Part shown: one piece after another, positions 1-9,583 of the stretch
How the letters are laid out: the number at the start of each line of letters is the position of its first letter
Numbering within the stretch: position 1 is the stretch's first letter
From: Rufibacter immobilis
Lineage (GTDB): Bacteria > Bacteroidota > Bacteroidia > Cytophagales > Hymenobacteraceae
NCBI RefSeq assembly: GCF_003721565.1
Contig: NZ_RJJE01000017.1
Span: 310,001-374,000, forward strand
Length of the DNA stretch: 64,000 nt
Reading direction: 5' to 3'
Position numbers and translations under genes: made by a program
Notes under the pieces: generated by a model
What the model saw: only the letters and a program-made list of their open reading frames with translations
The model's database searches: none
Told to the model about the DNA's origin: nothing

Positions 1-3000
1 ACACCAATTTGTCCCCCCAGCAACTCACTTAGTTGTTTAGAGATGGCCAGCCCCAGACCGGTTCCCCCAAAGGTTTTAGAAGAAGAATTGTCTAGTTGCG
101 TGAAGTTAGTGAACAGCAACTGTATGTCTTCTTCACTAATGCCTATGCCAGAGTCATTGACTCTGAACAGTAGCAAGTGCTTGTCTTCTTCCCCGCTTAC
201 TCGGCTTACTTCCACGCTTACGCTGCCTTCGTTCGTAAACTTGATGGCATTAGAAGTGAGGTTAGAGAGCACCTGTAGTAAGCGAATTTCATCAGTTACA
301 ATATACCTAGGCGTATCTTCTGAGATGGAGTAGGTAAACGTAAGGTCTTTCTGTAAGGCACGGTTGGCAAACAATGAATGAATCTTGTCCAGTACATAGA
401 AGAGGTCAATACCGGTCTCATTGAGTTGTAATTTCCCTGCCTGTATTTTAGATAGATCCAGAATGTCATTCAGGATTTCCAGTAGAGCATCTGAAGACTT
501 GCGTAGGGTATCTATGTAGTCAATCTGTTCTTCATTGGCAGCGCTGTGGTGCAACAGGTCAATCATACCAATGATCCCGTTCATGGGAGTGCGAAGCTCG
601 TGGCTCATGTTGGCTAGGAACTGGTTTTTCACCTGAAGGGAATTTTCGGCAAGTTCTTTGGCTCTGATCAACTCACGTTGCGTGTCTTTCAGCTCTGTGA
701 TATCACGGCATACGCCTTCAATGGCTATGGGTTCCTGGTCAGCGTTAAGGATAAGGCGTGAGTTGATCAAAACTTCTATCTCCTGCTGCTGGCTGGTTCT
801 GAGGGTAGTCTCAAAGTTGCGCACACTCCTCTGGTTGAAGAGCATGTTCAAAAGGTGTTCCCGGTCCTCCGGATACACGTAAAGCTGACTCACGTTCATG
901 CCCATGGCTTCGCTTTGGGAATATCCCAATACCTCTTGTACCGAAGGACTTATCAACTGGAAATCACCGCCAATACCGGTTTTGTAATACAGGTCCTGGA
1001 ACGATTCAAAGATCTGCCGGAATTTCTCCTCATTCTCTGCCAGGGCTAACTGGGAGATTTTCTTTTCAGTGATATCCAGGGCTATGGCCGACACATCCTC
1101 GAAGCTACCATCTTCCAGGTAAATAGGGTTCAGGAGTACCTCACGCCAGGAACTGGTCCCGTCTGGCTGGTGCAATTCAATTTCAAACTGCTGGGCCTGG
1201 CCCGCAAAAGCCGACTCATACGTCTGCTTCATGAGGTCAAAGTATTCCTGAGAAACGAAGGAGCCTACCAAATCGCTCAACAAGACACCAAAGACGGGTA
1301 AGTTCCCTGTCCAAGTGTGGATGTCGTTGGAGAAGTTCTGGTTAAACGAGGTAAGTTGGTACTGGCGGTTAATGGACCACATCAAGTGCGTTCCGCTTTC
1401 AAAGATTGCTTTGAGGCGGGCGTTCTGGATGGTGATTTGCTCTTCGTTGCGCTTCCGTTCAATGGCTAGGGCTACCTGGTTGGAGATAAAGTGCAGTATC
1501 TCAATATCAGTTTGCACATAAGCTTCTGGATTCTTATAATCTCTAACGGCAATAACCCCAATGATACGGTCGCCAATGGAGAGTGGGGAGGAAAGCATTA
1601 CTTCCGGTACCACACCGTTTACTTCAATTTTGCCTTGCTCCACTAACCGCATAAAGTCAGCCTTGGAGGCGTAGAGCGGCTTACCGGTCTGAATGATGTA
1701 CTCGGTCATGCCTAGCGAAAACGGTCTGGGAGCGGCCGGAACGTTAGAAAGCTGATCTACATAGTACACAAAGTTGATGAGATTGGTATCTTCATCATAG
1801 AGGGCGATGTAGAAGTTATGCGTCTCAATGATCTTGCTGAGCTCCCGGTGGATAGCACTGTACAAAGACGGCAAGTCTTTGGAACTGATGGCTAGGTTGG
1901 CAATGCTGTAGTACACCTTCTGCAGGCGTTCTGCTTTGATGCGATCCGTAATGTCGTGTAGAATGGCGCGGGTGGCAATGGGTTTACCGTCTTGCCAGCT
2001 GCAGTTGATACTGCCAATCAGGTGAATCGGTTTGCCGCTTTTGGTAAGGAAAACGGTCTCTATTTTATTGACATCATCGCCTTTGTACAAATTCCGAAGC
2101 TGGTAGATGAGCTTGGCCTTGTAGTAAGGGTGCACAATGTCATTGAGGGTGAGGTTCTCAATGTCAAAATCGTTGTAGCCCAATTTCTCTTTCCAGGCCC
2201 GGTTTACGAAAATGAATTTGTTGTCTGTAGAGATGTTCTGGATCAGGTCGTGGGCATTGTCAAACAAGTCCTGCAGACGTATCTTGTTGTCTTTGAGGGC
2301 TTCCATGGCAATCCGTTTGTCGGTCATGTCTTTGCCCACGGCCGTTACCCCCACCGCTTTGCCTTCGGCATCCATCTCAAACATGATGTTCCAGCGCAGG
2401 ATTTTCACTGACTGAGATTTGGTAATCAGGTCCCATTCATAATAGCTGCGTAGCGACTGGCTCTGCAATGCCTTCCGGATTTCCTGAATACGCGCTGGCC
2501 GTTCTTTCTCAGAAACAAAGAGGTCATAGTAGTTTTGGCCTATCACTTCTTCGCGCTTGTACCCGGTGTATTGGAGGAAATAATCATTTACATACACCAC
2601 GCGCAGGTCAAGGTCCATACTGACGTAGGCCAGATTCACTTGGCTCAGGAAGGAACGGAACTGGTGCATTGACTCCCGCAGAACTTCCTGCCGGCGCATC
2701 AAGGCCTGAGCTTCTTTTCTAGAAGTGATATCCCGTACAATGCACTGCACAAAACTTACCCCTTCCAGCTGGATCGCACTAAAGCTGATTTCGCTGTCAA
2801 CTACGGTGCCGTCTGTTTTCTCAATGCGCCATTCTAAACTATGTGGTTGCCCGTCTTTTATGGTGCTTTCAATCATCTGCAGAGATTTCTCCACCGATGA
2901 GGTGTTATCAGCCTGAAGCCCAGGGGAGAAATCAGCCAGTCGTTTTCCTATAATATTCTGCTTGTCACAGTCCAGTAACACGGTTGCCTGAAAGTTACAG

Positions 3001-4364
3001 TCGGCTATCTGGGTATTGTTCAGCAGGAAAATGGCGTCGTTTGAAGATTCAAAAAGCGTTTTGTATTTGCCCTCTGAGTAATGCAGCTCCTGGCGTAGTT
3101 CAAATCTGGTTAAGTAAGAGCTTAACTCAAATCCCACATAATTGATAAAATCTGTGAGGCTGCTGGTTATGTGGGCGGCATCATCTACCAGAAGTAAAAT
3201 GGTAGCCAAGAAATGTTTATCTGTGCTGATGGGCATGGCCAGCAGTTCCCGCTTATTGAAGAGGTGCTGGAAGTTGCGTGATATGCTGAGCAGAGACCTG
3301 CTCTTGTTCTTGTTTTCCAGCTGGCTAATGAAGCCAGGTTTAAGCGCCAGCACGCTTTTCTCCTGCAGTAAAATAGATTGTTCCCCTTTGCTGGTAACCA
3401 ATTGGACCATGCGGGTGGCGGGTTGGTAAACGAAAACGCCGCCCCCGTTAATGCAGGGGAGTTTGATTAATTCATCCAGCGTGGCAGAAAGAATATCTTC
3501 GGCAGTTTTCAGTTTCGTGAGTAAGGGTAGTAGCCTGGCCATGAATTCCTGTTGCTGCTGGCGTTGCAGACCTATTTCAACCTGACTGCGGGCATCTTCC
3601 ATGGGCTTAGCGGTGCCCAATACTACTTCCTGGCCAAAGTACCTACCCCATTTGAGGCTGAGCCACAAAGGGAAAAGGGTATCATCCTGGCTCTTGAACC
3701 ACCAGTCTAACCGTTGGGTTTTGCCGTTGCAGGCGTTCCGGAGTTTTCTCTTGAAAGCGATTTTCTCCGATGGATTTAAACCAAAGGCCTCAAACACACT
3801 TTCACCCAACAACTGCTGCTTGTCAATCTGGATAAGTTTAACGGCCTCTTTGTTGATATCAATAAACACTCCTTTCTTGTCCAGGATGAACAATGGATCT
3901 GTGCTGTCTTCAAAGATGCTGCGGTAACTTGATTCTGAGGCAAACATGTCGCCAATGGGCATTACCTCGGCAGAGGCGGCCCGTACGGCTATGTACAAAA
4001 ACTCAAAGCCTTCCTGCTTTACCAAACTGGACTTGAAATAGAGTAAGTCGGCGTCCAGAACTTTGTACTTGGTTTGTAGGAAACCGCTTAGGTTTTTACG
4101 TTTCCGGAGCAGGCGCACGTTTCTGTCAAAGGCAGTCCAGTGCTTCTCCTCCAACAGTTCTTTGATATTGAATCCAGGCGGTACATTCTTGTAGTTTTTC
4201 AGCAAAGCTTCCTCAGCCTGCTTGTTGAAAGAAAGCAGCGTGCCATCTGGGAGGCAGACCAAAATGCATTTCCGGCTTCCGCTCACATGCTCGGCTAAAT
4301 CAATCAGGTGCTCGGCGGCCGCTATCTGTGCTGTCTCTTCTACAGATGTGCTTAATGTGTTCAT
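1..4364 (-). CDS. Multi-PAS/GAF hybrid-type sensor histidine kinase (C-terminus beyond window)
   Basis: The frame reads without a stop from an ATG at 4362-4364 to the window edge (over 1,450 residues), so the gene is partial at its 3' end. The order seen is an N-terminal PAS-like part, then PAS (near SYRSIFEDSTDPLFILD), a GAF-like segment, several more PAS domains (e.g. YKTLFESSNDAIFLL, LYYKTGIGGDFQLI), a second GAF domain (near LQKVYYSIANLAISSKDL) and a final kinase core. The H-box is NQFLANMSHELRTPMNG, the N-box LTSNAIKFTNEG, and the G-boxes VNDSGIGIS and TFGGTGLGLAISK. No N-terminal membrane segment is evident, so it is probably cytoplasmic. Family knowledge: such proteins autophosphorylate the H-box histidine and pass phosphate to a receiver domain, which could lie beyond the window edge. 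Ligands are unknown. Confidence 0.93.
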   Translation of the reverse strand, partial: MNTLSTSVEETAQIAAAEHLIDLAEHVSGSRKCILVCLPDGTLLSFNKQAEEALLKNYKNVPPGFNIKELLEEKHWTAFDRNVRLLRKRKNLSGFLQTKYKVLDADLLYFKSSLVKQEGFEFLYIAVRAASAEVMPIGDMFASESSYRSIFEDSTDPLFILDKKGVFIDINKEAVKLIQIDKQQLLGESVFEAFGLNPSEKIAFKRKLRNACNGKTQRLDWWFKSQDDTLFPLWLSLKWGRYFGQEVVLGTAKPMEDARSQVEIGLQRQQQQEFMARLLPLLTKLKTAEDILSATLDELIKLPCINGGGVFVYQPATRMVQLVTSKGEQSILLQEKSVLALKPGFISQLENKNKSRSLLSISRNFQHLFNKRELLAMPISTDKHFLATILLLVDDAAHITSSLTDFINYVGFELSSYLTRFELRQELHYSEGKYKTLFESSNDAIFLLNNTQIADCNFQATVLLDCDKQNIIGKRLADFSPGLQADNTSSVEKSLQMIESTIKDGQPHSLEWRIEKTDGTVVDSEISFSAIQLEGVSFVQCIVRDITSRKEAQALMRRQEVLRESMHQFRSFLSQVNLAYVSMDLDLRVVYVNDYFLQYTGYKREEVIGQNYYDLFVSEKERPARIQEIRKALQSQSLRSYYEWDLITKSQSVKILRWNIMFEMDAEGKAVGVTAVGKDMTDKRIAMEALKDNKIRLQDLFDNAHDLIQNISTDNKFIFVNRAWKEKLGYNDFDIENLTLNDIVHPYYKAKLIYQLRNLYKGDDVNKIETVFLTKSGKPIHLIGSINCSWQDGKPIATRAILHDITDRIKAERLQKVYYSIANLAISSKDLPSLYSAIHRELSKIIETHNFYIALYDEDTNLINFVYYVDQLSNVPAAPRPFSLGMTEYIIQTGKPLYASKADFMRLVEQGKIEVNGVVPEVMLSSPLSIGDRIIGVIAVRDYKNPEAYVQTDIEILHFISNQVALAIERKRNEEQITIQNARLKAIFESGTHLMWSINRQYQLTSFNQNFSNDIHTWTGNLPVFGVLLSDLVGSFVSQEYFDLMKQTYESAFAGQAQQFEIELHQPDGTSSWREVLLNPIYLEDGSFEDVSAIALDITEKKISQLALAENEEKFRQIFESFQDLYYKTGIGGDFQLISPSVQEVLGYSQSEAMGMNVSQLYVYPEDREHLLNMLFNQRSVRNFETTLRTSQQQEIEVLINSRLILNADQEPIAIEGVCRDITELKDTQRELIRAKELAENSLQVKNQFLANMSHELRTPMNGIIGMIDLLHHSAANEEQIDYIDTLRKSSDALLEILNDILDLSKIQAGKLQLNETGIDLFYVLDKIHSLFANRALQKDLTFTYSISEDTPRYIVTDEIRLLQVLSNLTSNAIKFTNEGSVSVEVSRVSGEEDKHLLLFRVNDSGIGISEEDIQLLFTNFTQLDNSSSKTFGGTGLGLAISKQLSELLGGQIG

Positions 4365-4441
4365 ACCTAAGTATTTCTGTTGTGTCTGCTGCTAGCCCGT
4401 TCTCCTGTTGGCGGCACTTGGCTTGAAAAAACCTATTTTAG

Positions 4442-4449
4442 CAAAAATA
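4442..4449 (-). promoter_or_regulatory. Weak candidate -7 element for the histidine kinase
   Basis: The minus strand reads TATTTTTG, a TAnnTTTG match, about 78 nt before the kinase ATG. No TTG lies at the usual spacing upstream, so this is a weak call. The gap 4365-4528 holds nothing else that I recognise. Confidence 0.25.
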
Positions 4450-4528
4450 CTTTAAATATCTGTGAAATACACGGGATACAGAGCCAAAGAAGTCCGGAGG
4501 GAGAGAGGTAGTATTAGAAGCATTTTCC

Positions 4529-5614
4529 ATGGGTAAATCCATTGTTTTCACGGTCACCACTGACCTAAACCACGACCAGCGCATGACCCGCATTGCGGGT
4601 TCTCTGGCCAGGGCCGGGTATCAGGTTACCCTGGTGGGAAGACGTTTGCCCCGCTCCTCAAAGCTGGAGGGTAGACCCTATAAGCAGCACCGGATCACGT
4701 GCCATTTCCACAAAGGACCCTTCTTCTATCTGGAGTATAACCTTAGACTGATGCTCTGGCTTTTCCGGAATCGGTTTGACGTGTATGGAGCAGTGGATGC
4801 TGATACCGCGCTGGCGGCAATATTTGCGGCTGTATGGCAGCGGAAACCCTTGGTATACGACGCACACGAGCTGTTCTCTGAGATGCCAGAGGTGGTGAAC
4901 CGGCCTATGGTGAAAAACTGCTGGGCTTTTATGGAGAAACTCGCCTTTAGGCGGGCTACCTTGGCTTATACAGTCAGTGCTTCCTTGGTTTCATACTTTC
5001 ACGCGAAATACCGACGACCCGTGCATTTGGTGCGGAACATGCCCCAGCGGCAGGCCACCTATGCCTTGCCAGATAATCCACCTTACTTTATCTATCAGGG
5101 CGCTCTGAATGAGGGGAGGGCTTTGGAAACGGTACTGCAAGCCATGGTACAGGTACCGGCCCGGTTCATTATCTGCGGAGACGGACCCCTGCTGCCGCAA
5201 CTGAAGGCTTTGGCCAGGCAACTGGGCTTGGAAGATAAAGTAATGTTCAAAGGAAACGTTCCGCCGGCTGAACTAGTCAAAATCACTGCAGCCGCGTGGG
5301 CCGGCATCATGCTCCTGAAGCCGCAGGGACTCAGTTACTACTACTCATTGGCTAACAAGTTCTTTGACTATGTGCAGGCGGGCATTCCGCAGGTGTGTGT
5401 GCCGTTCCCGGAGTACCAACAACTGAACGCGCAACATGAAGTGGCGCTGCTGGCGCAGGCCGAAGTAGAGGAGGTACGGAATGCACTGTTAACTTTGCTG
5501 CAAGATTCAGAGACCTACCACCGTCTGCAACAGAACTGCCTGCGGGCGCGGGAAGCGTGGTGCTGGGAAATGGAAGAGCAGCAGCTGGTAGCGCTATACG
5601 CCAGAATTACATGA
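4529..5614 (+). CDS. Glycosyltransferase, GT4-like (GT-B fold)
   Basis: 361 aa. The N-terminus (SIVFTVTTDLNHDQRMTRI, then ARAGYQVTLVGR) has the look of a GT-B donor/acceptor Rossmann domain. A middle segment reads VYDAHELFSEMPE. The C-terminal half has the nucleotide-sugar-binding features of family 4 glycosyltransferases: the strand-loop FIICGDGPLLPQLKALA, the segment DKVMFKGNVPPAEL, and the late LANKFFDYVQAGIPQ where these enzymes usually carry a conserved acidic residue. It probably adds a sugar to a cell-surface glycan or lipid; donor and acceptor cannot be told. Its stop codon overlaps the miaA start (ATGA), so the two are translationally coupled despite unrelated functions. Confidence 0.85.
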   Translation: MGKSIVFTVTTDLNHDQRMTRIAGSLARAGYQVTLVGRRLPRSSKLEGRPYKQHRITCHFHKGPFFYLEYNLRLMLWLFRNRFDVYGAVDADTALAAIFAAVWQRKPLVYDAHELFSEMPEVVNRPMVKNCWAFMEKLAFRRATLAYTVSASLVSYFHAKYRRPVHLVRNMPQRQATYALPDNPPYFIYQGALNEGRALETVLQAMVQVPARFIICGDGPLLPQLKALARQLGLEDKVMFKGNVPPAELVKITAAAWAGIMLLKPQGLSYYYSLANKFFDYVQAGIPQVCVPFPEYQQLNAQHEVALLAQAEVEEVRNALLTLLQDSETYHRLQQNCLRAREAWCWEMEEQQLVALYARIT

Positions 5615-6531
5615 AACAGAACAGATTTTTAATAGTTGTAGTGGGGCCCACCGCCGTGGGGAAGACCGATTTCTGCGTGCAGTTGGCCAAGCACTTCGAA
5701 ACGCAGATTTTGTCTATGGATTCCAGACAGTTTTTCAGGGAGCTGAGCATTGGTACCGCCAAGCCTACCCCGGAAGAACAGGCTGGTGTGGTGCACCATT
5801 TCATAGATTCCCATTCCATTCTGGAAGAATATAACGCCGGGGCCTTTGAAGAAGATGCCTTGGCTCTTCTCCAAGATTTGTTTCAGAAGCATGAAACCGT
5901 GATTGCCACCGGCGGGTCAGGGTTGTATGTGCGGGCGCTGTGCGAGGGTTTGGATGAGATGCCGGAGATCATGCCGGGTATCAGAGAAGAACTGACGCAG
6001 CGGCTCACGGAGGAGGGGCTTCCTGCTTTAGCGGAGCAATTGAAGGCTCTGGATCCTACATACGCCCAGCAGGTAGATGTACAGAACCCGCAGCGGGTTA
6101 TTAGGGCCTTGGAAGTTTGCCTGAGCAGCGGCCAGCCATATTCTTCCTTCAGGATGAAAAGCACGGAGCGGGAGCGCAATTTCCAGATCATCAAAATAGG
6201 CCTGAACCGGGACCGGCAGGAACTCTACGACCGCATAGACCGGCGCATGGACCAGATGCTGGAGCAGGGGCTATTGGAGGAAGTGAAACAACTGTTGCCT
6301 TACCGCCAGCACCAGGCCCTGCAAACGGTTGGGTACACAGAGCTTTTCCATTACCTGGACGGAGCCTATCCCTATGAGGAAGCGGTACGGCTGCTGAAAC
6401 GCAACAGCAGGCGCTACGCCAAACGGCAACTGACCTGGTTTAACCGTGACCCCCAAATCCAGTGGTTTCACCCCAATCAATATGAGCAGGTTGTGCTGTA
6501 CATCCAGCAGCAGATAGAGGCAGTGAAGTAA
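5611..6531 (+). CDS. miaA: tRNA dimethylallyltransferase MiaA
   Basis: 306 aa from ATG 5611. The frame is open upstream, but the family begins at this Met and the upstream residues are the glycosyltransferase C-terminus in another frame. The P-loop GPTAVGKTDFC is near residue 12, followed by the family motifs MDSRQFFRELSIGTAKPT and VIATGGSGLYVRALC. The DPQRVIRALE-like block reads DVQNPQRVIRALEV. Family knowledge: MiaA transfers a dimethylallyl group to N6 of A37 in tRNAs reading UNN codons, the first step toward ms2i6A. It overlaps the upstream glycosyltransferase by 4 nt (ATGA). A perfect 30-nt-arm palindrome immediately downstream could terminate the transcript. Confidence 0.97.
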   Translation: MKQNRFLIVVVGPTAVGKTDFCVQLAKHFETQILSMDSRQFFRELSIGTAKPTPEEQAGVVHHFIDSHSILEEYNAGAFEEDALALLQDLFQKHETVIATGGSGLYVRALCEGLDEMPEIMPGIREELTQRLTEEGLPALAEQLKALDPTYAQQVDVQNPQRVIRALEVCLSSGQPYSSFRMKSTERERNFQIIKIGLNRDRQELYDRIDRRMDQMLEQGLLEEVKQLLPYRQHQALQTVGYTELFHYLDGAYPYEEAVRLLKRNSRRYAKRQLTWFNRDPQIQWFHPNQYEQVVLYIQQQIEAVK

Positions 6532-6557
6532 GTCAGAGACTCATCTCACTGTTGTAT

Positions 6558-6619
6558 AAAAGCCGTTTGCGTTTAGGGGCCGTTTTTGGAAAAACGGCCC
6601 CTAAACGCAAACGGCTTTT
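6558..6619. repeat. Resident palindrome, copy 1 (perfect, long arms)
   Basis: 62 nt: two perfect 30-nt arms around GG. The core is GTTTAGGGGCCGTTTTT and its complement; the outer 13 nt of each arm (AAAAGCCGTTTGC) are specific to this locus yet still complementary. It sits between convergent miaA and the aldo/keto reductase gene, so it may act as a bidirectional terminator. Confidence 0.95.
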
Positions 6620-6634
6620 CACTTGCTAAAAAGC

Positions 6635-7690
6635 CTAAGACATCTTGTCTGAGGGATAAAACGGCGGCAGCGGGTTGAGTTTAGTGTTCTGTCTCTGGTG
6701 CCAGTAGGGGTAAATGGGAGGGGCGGCGCTGGCGGCATCAAGTTTCTTCACTTGTTCAGTCGTCAGGTTCCAGCCTACGGCTCCCAGGTTCTGCTTGAGC
6801 TGTTCCTCATTCCGGGCCCCGAAGATGATACTGGATACGGTGGGCCGCTGCAAGAGCCAGTTCAAAGCTACCTGGGCCACGGTTTTACCCGTTTCTTCGG
6901 CTACCTCATCCAGCGCGTCAATGGTTTGGTAGAAGAGTTCCTCATTGACCACCGCCTCCGGCACGGGGCTTCCGCCCTGGGCAACACGGCTATCCGGTGG
7001 CAGGGGCTGGTTCCGGCGGTACTTACCGCCTAACCTTCCGGCCGCCAACGGGGACCAGACAATGGCACCCACTTTTTGGTCCAGACCCAGCGGCATCAAC
7101 TCCCACTCATATTCACGGTTGGCCAGGGAATAATATACCTGATGACCCACATAGCGGTTCCAGCCGTACTTTTCAGACACTCCCAGTGATTTCATGAGGT
7201 GCCAGCCAGAAAAGTTGGAAGCGGCAATGTAGCGCACTTTCCCGCTTTGTACCAGGTCATCTAGGGTGCGCAGGGTTTCCTCAACGGGAGTGTTACCGTC
7301 AAACCCGTGCATGTGGTACAGGTCTATGTAATCGGTGTTCAGGCGTTTGAGGCTGCCCTCTATCTGTTTCATGAGGTGCAGGCGGGAGGAACCCTGGTTG
7401 TTGAAGCCTTCGCCGAAGGGGAAGGTGCCCTTGGTGGAGAGAATCACCTGGTCGCGGAGGCCGGTGATGGCTTTGCCCAGGATTTCCTCAGACAACCCCT
7501 GTGAGTACGTGTTGGCGGTATCAAAGAAATTCACGCCAGCGTCCATACATAGGTTCACCAGGCGGGTGGCTTCGTCTACCTGCGTGCTGCCCCAGGCCTT
7601 GAAGAATTCGTTGCCCCCGCCAAAGGTGGCAGTCCCGAAACTGAGGACGGGTACCATCAAACCTGAGGCACCCAGCTGTCTGTATTCCAT
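6635..7690 (-). CDS. Aldo/keto reductase
   Basis: 351 aa, a full-length family member. Motifs in order: NFFDTANTYSQGLSE (catalytic Asp and Tyr), ILSTKG (catalytic Lys), DYIDLYHMHGFD (catalytic His), IAASNFSGWHL, and a C-terminal cofactor segment SSIIFGARNEEQLKQNL that binds the NADPH phosphate. It reduces aldehydes or ketones with NADPH in the cytoplasm; the substrate is unknown. It is transcribed away from pfkA's 3' end and converges with miaA. No clear promoter was seen upstream. Confidence 0.95.
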   Translation of the reverse strand: MEYRQLGASGLMVPVLSFGTATFGGGNEFFKAWGSTQVDEATRLVNLCMDAGVNFFDTANTYSQGLSEEILGKAITGLRDQVILSTKGTFPFGEGFNNQGSSRLHLMKQIEGSLKRLNTDYIDLYHMHGFDGNTPVEETLRTLDDLVQSGKVRYIAASNFSGWHLMKSLGVSEKYGWNRYVGHQVYYSLANREYEWELMPLGLDQKVGAIVWSPLAAGRLGGKYRRNQPLPPDSRVAQGGSPVPEAVVNEELFYQTIDALDEVAEETGKTVAQVALNWLLQRPTVSSIIFGARNEEQLKQNLGAVGWNLTTEQVKKLDAASAAPPIYPYWHQRQNTKLNPLPPFYPSDKMS

Positions 7691-7788
7691 AGTTATAGTG
7701 TAGTTAGAGAATGTAAAACGGTGCCTGTCCTAATTGGTTAGGCAACCGCCGCGCCCATGCTGGTAAAGCAGCGCCAGGAGCAGCTAAA

Positions 7789-7846
7789 ACACAAAATGCG
7801 TTTAGAGCCTTTTTTTCCAAAATCAGGCTCTAAACGCATTTCGTGT
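7789..7846. repeat. Resident palindrome, copy 2
   Basis: 58 nt. Arms ACACAAAATGCGTTTAGAGCCT and its near-complement (one mismatch) flank a short T-rich loop. It lies 3' of pfkA and 5' of the aldo/keto reductase gene (both minus strand). Confidence 0.9.
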
Positions 7847-7863
7847 AAAATAGACCGAGGTCC

Positions 7864-8835
7864 TTACACGCTCAACACTTCCACCAGTTTGAGGAAGCTC
7901 TCGCTGATCGGTTTTTTCTTGGTGATGGTGTCATGGAAAGGCGTGTACACCACCTCGCCGTTGATCACGCCTACCATTTCATTGGCTCTGCCTTCAATCA
8001 GGCCTTCTACGGCGGCAACACCCATCTGGCTGCTCAGGAGACGGTCGGCGGCGGTGGGGCGGCCTCCGCGCTGCACGTGCCCGATGATGGTCACTTTGGC
8101 GTCCATCTGCGGAAGCGCCTCTTTCACTTTGGCGGCAATCTCAGTGGCCCCGCCTTCGTCGTCGCCTTCGGCCACAATAATGATGAAGGAGGTTTTGGAG
8201 CGGCGCCAGCCCTGCTGTAGGGTCTCAATCACTTCAGACATGGAGGTAATGGTCTCCGGAATCATCACCATCTCGGCCCCGCCGCCAATGGCGCAGGGGA
8301 GGGCAATGTACCCAGAGTCACGGCCCATCACTTCCACAAAGAACACGCGCTCATGGCTATCGGCGGTGTCTCTGATCTTGTCAATGGCATCTAGGGCGGT
8401 GTTCACGGCGGTGTCATAGCCAATGGTATAGTCTGTCCCGAACAGGTCATTGTCTATGGTGCCGGGCGCGCCAATGATAGGAATGCCATATTCTTCATAG
8501 AAAACCTTGGCGCCGGTAAAGGTACCGTTGCCGCCAATGGCCACAATGCCCTCAATCCCGAACTTGGAGATTTGCTCAAAGGCTCTTTTTCTTCCTTCCG
8601 GGGTCTGGAACTCAAGGCAGCGGGCCGATTTGAGGATGGTACCGCCTTTCTGGATGATATTGCTCACGGAGTGGGAGAATAACCTGTAGATCTCTCCCTG
8701 GATCATGCCGTTGTAACCACGGCCAATTCCGTACACTTCTAATTTATGGTAGACTGCCGTCCGCACCACGGCACGGATACAGGCATTCATGCCCGGGGCA
8801 TCTCCCCCAGACGTAAAAACAGCTATTTTCTTCAT
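7864..8835 (-). CDS. pfkA: ATP-dependent 6-phosphofructokinase
   Basis: 323 aa, the usual length of bacterial PfkA. Family motifs seen: FTSGGDAPGMNACIRAVVR (ATP site), GGTILKSARC, AIGGNGTFTGA, and the catalytic segment GAPGTIDNDLFGTDYTIGYDTA with the TIDND catalytic Asp. Then VFFVEVMGRDSGYIAL and the C-terminal HVQRGGRPTAADRLL. The GGNG rather than GGDG at the ATP site is worth noting: in phosphofructokinases this position influences ATP versus PPi use, and Gly-Gly-Asn occurs in some family members. It phosphorylates fructose 6-phosphate to the 1,6-bisphosphate in glycolysis. A good promoter lies 23-52 nt upstream. Confidence 0.95.
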   Translation of the reverse strand: MKKIAVFTSGGDAPGMNACIRAVVRTAVYHKLEVYGIGRGYNGMIQGEIYRLFSHSVSNIIQKGGTILKSARCLEFQTPEGRKRAFEQISKFGIEGIVAIGGNGTFTGAKVFYEEYGIPIIGAPGTIDNDLFGTDYTIGYDTAVNTALDAIDKIRDTADSHERVFFVEVMGRDSGYIALPCAIGGGAEMVMIPETITSMSEVIETLQQGWRRSKTSFIIIVAEGDDEGGATEIAAKVKEALPQMDAKVTIIGHVQRGGRPTAADRLLSSQMGVAAVEGLIEGRANEMVGVINGEVVYTPFHDTITKKKPISESFLKLVEVLSV

Positions 8836-8857
8836 CTTAACATCTAATACGGAGCCA

Positions 8858-8887
8858 CAAAGTAAGGCATAACTTAAGAAAACTCAA
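8858..8887 (-). promoter_or_regulatory. Promoter of pfkA
   Basis: The minus strand has TTG (8887-8885), a 19-nt spacer, then TTACTTTG (8865-8858), one mismatch from TAnnTTTG. This predicts a leader of about 16 nt before the ATG at 8835. Confidence 0.6.
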
Positions 8888-9140
8888 GCTTTACGGCGGG
8901 TAAGGGGGCAAAAAGTGTCTGGCCAACGGCAATTGTGGCGTTTCCCGTTTGCCCAAGATGTGGCCGTAAAGGCATAAAAACCAGCGTGGCGGGAAAAATT
9001 TGAACACATTTCCAGGTTTGGGGCGGCTATTTTTCCAAAATTCCGTAAATTATGGGAGTATATCCCTTAGCGCAGAAATTTGCGCAGTAGCAGCACTACC
9101 CACATAAATCTTTTTGGACAACACCAACTAAAGGAACTCA
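8888..9140. other. Intergenic region between divergent pfkA and the TerB-like gene
   Basis: The divergent gap spans 8836-9140. Apart from the pfkA promoter it holds no gene, resident palindrome or recognisable RNA. The promoter of the TerB-like gene should be here, but no clean TAnnTTTG is seen. Confidence 0.5.
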
Positions 9141-9569
9141 ATGTTTTCGATTTTTGAGAGTGAAGAAACAAAGCGGCTCAAGAGCCATATTGTGAATTTA
9201 GGGGCTCTGGCTAAAATTGATGGGCACATAGATGCGGCAGAAATGGAGCACATCATCTCTATTGGCGAACGAAAAGGCATGCGCGCCCAAGACGTGCGCG
9301 CCCTGCTGGCAGATAGCCACAACGTGAAACTGACCATGCCCAACAATGACATGGACCGGTTTGACCAGATTTACGACCTGGTGGAGATGATGCTCGCCGA
9401 TGGCATTGTGGATGACAGCGAGATGGAGTTCTGTATTGACATTGCCACCAAAATGGGATTCAGGAAAGCCGTGGTGGGAGTACTGGTGAAGAAAATCACC
9501 ACGGGTGTGAAAGATGGTCTTTCCCGTGAGGAAATCAAAAGCGAAGCCATCAGCTTTCTGGAGCTGTAG
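9141..9569 (+). CDS. TerB-family (tellurite-resistance-like) protein
   Basis: 142 aa, all-helical with an acidic, metal-site-like pattern: ALAKIDGHIDAAEMEHII and, about 60 residues later, MMLADGIVDDSEMEFCIDIA. This internal repeat of DG.ID..E is typical of TerB/DjlA-type domains. No signal peptide or membrane segment, so it is cytoplasmic. Function within the cell is not known; members are linked to envelope or metal stress. It is a single gene, convergent with the lipoprotein gene that ends 15 nt later. Confidence 0.8.
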   Translation: MFSIFESEETKRLKSHIVNLGALAKIDGHIDAAEMEHIISIGERKGMRAQDVRALLADSHNVKLTMPNNDMDRFDQIYDLVEMMLADGIVDDSEMEFCIDIATKMGFRKAVVGVLVKKITTGVKDGLSREEIKSEAISFLEL

Positions 9570-9583
9570 CGCGGGCTGTTAGG

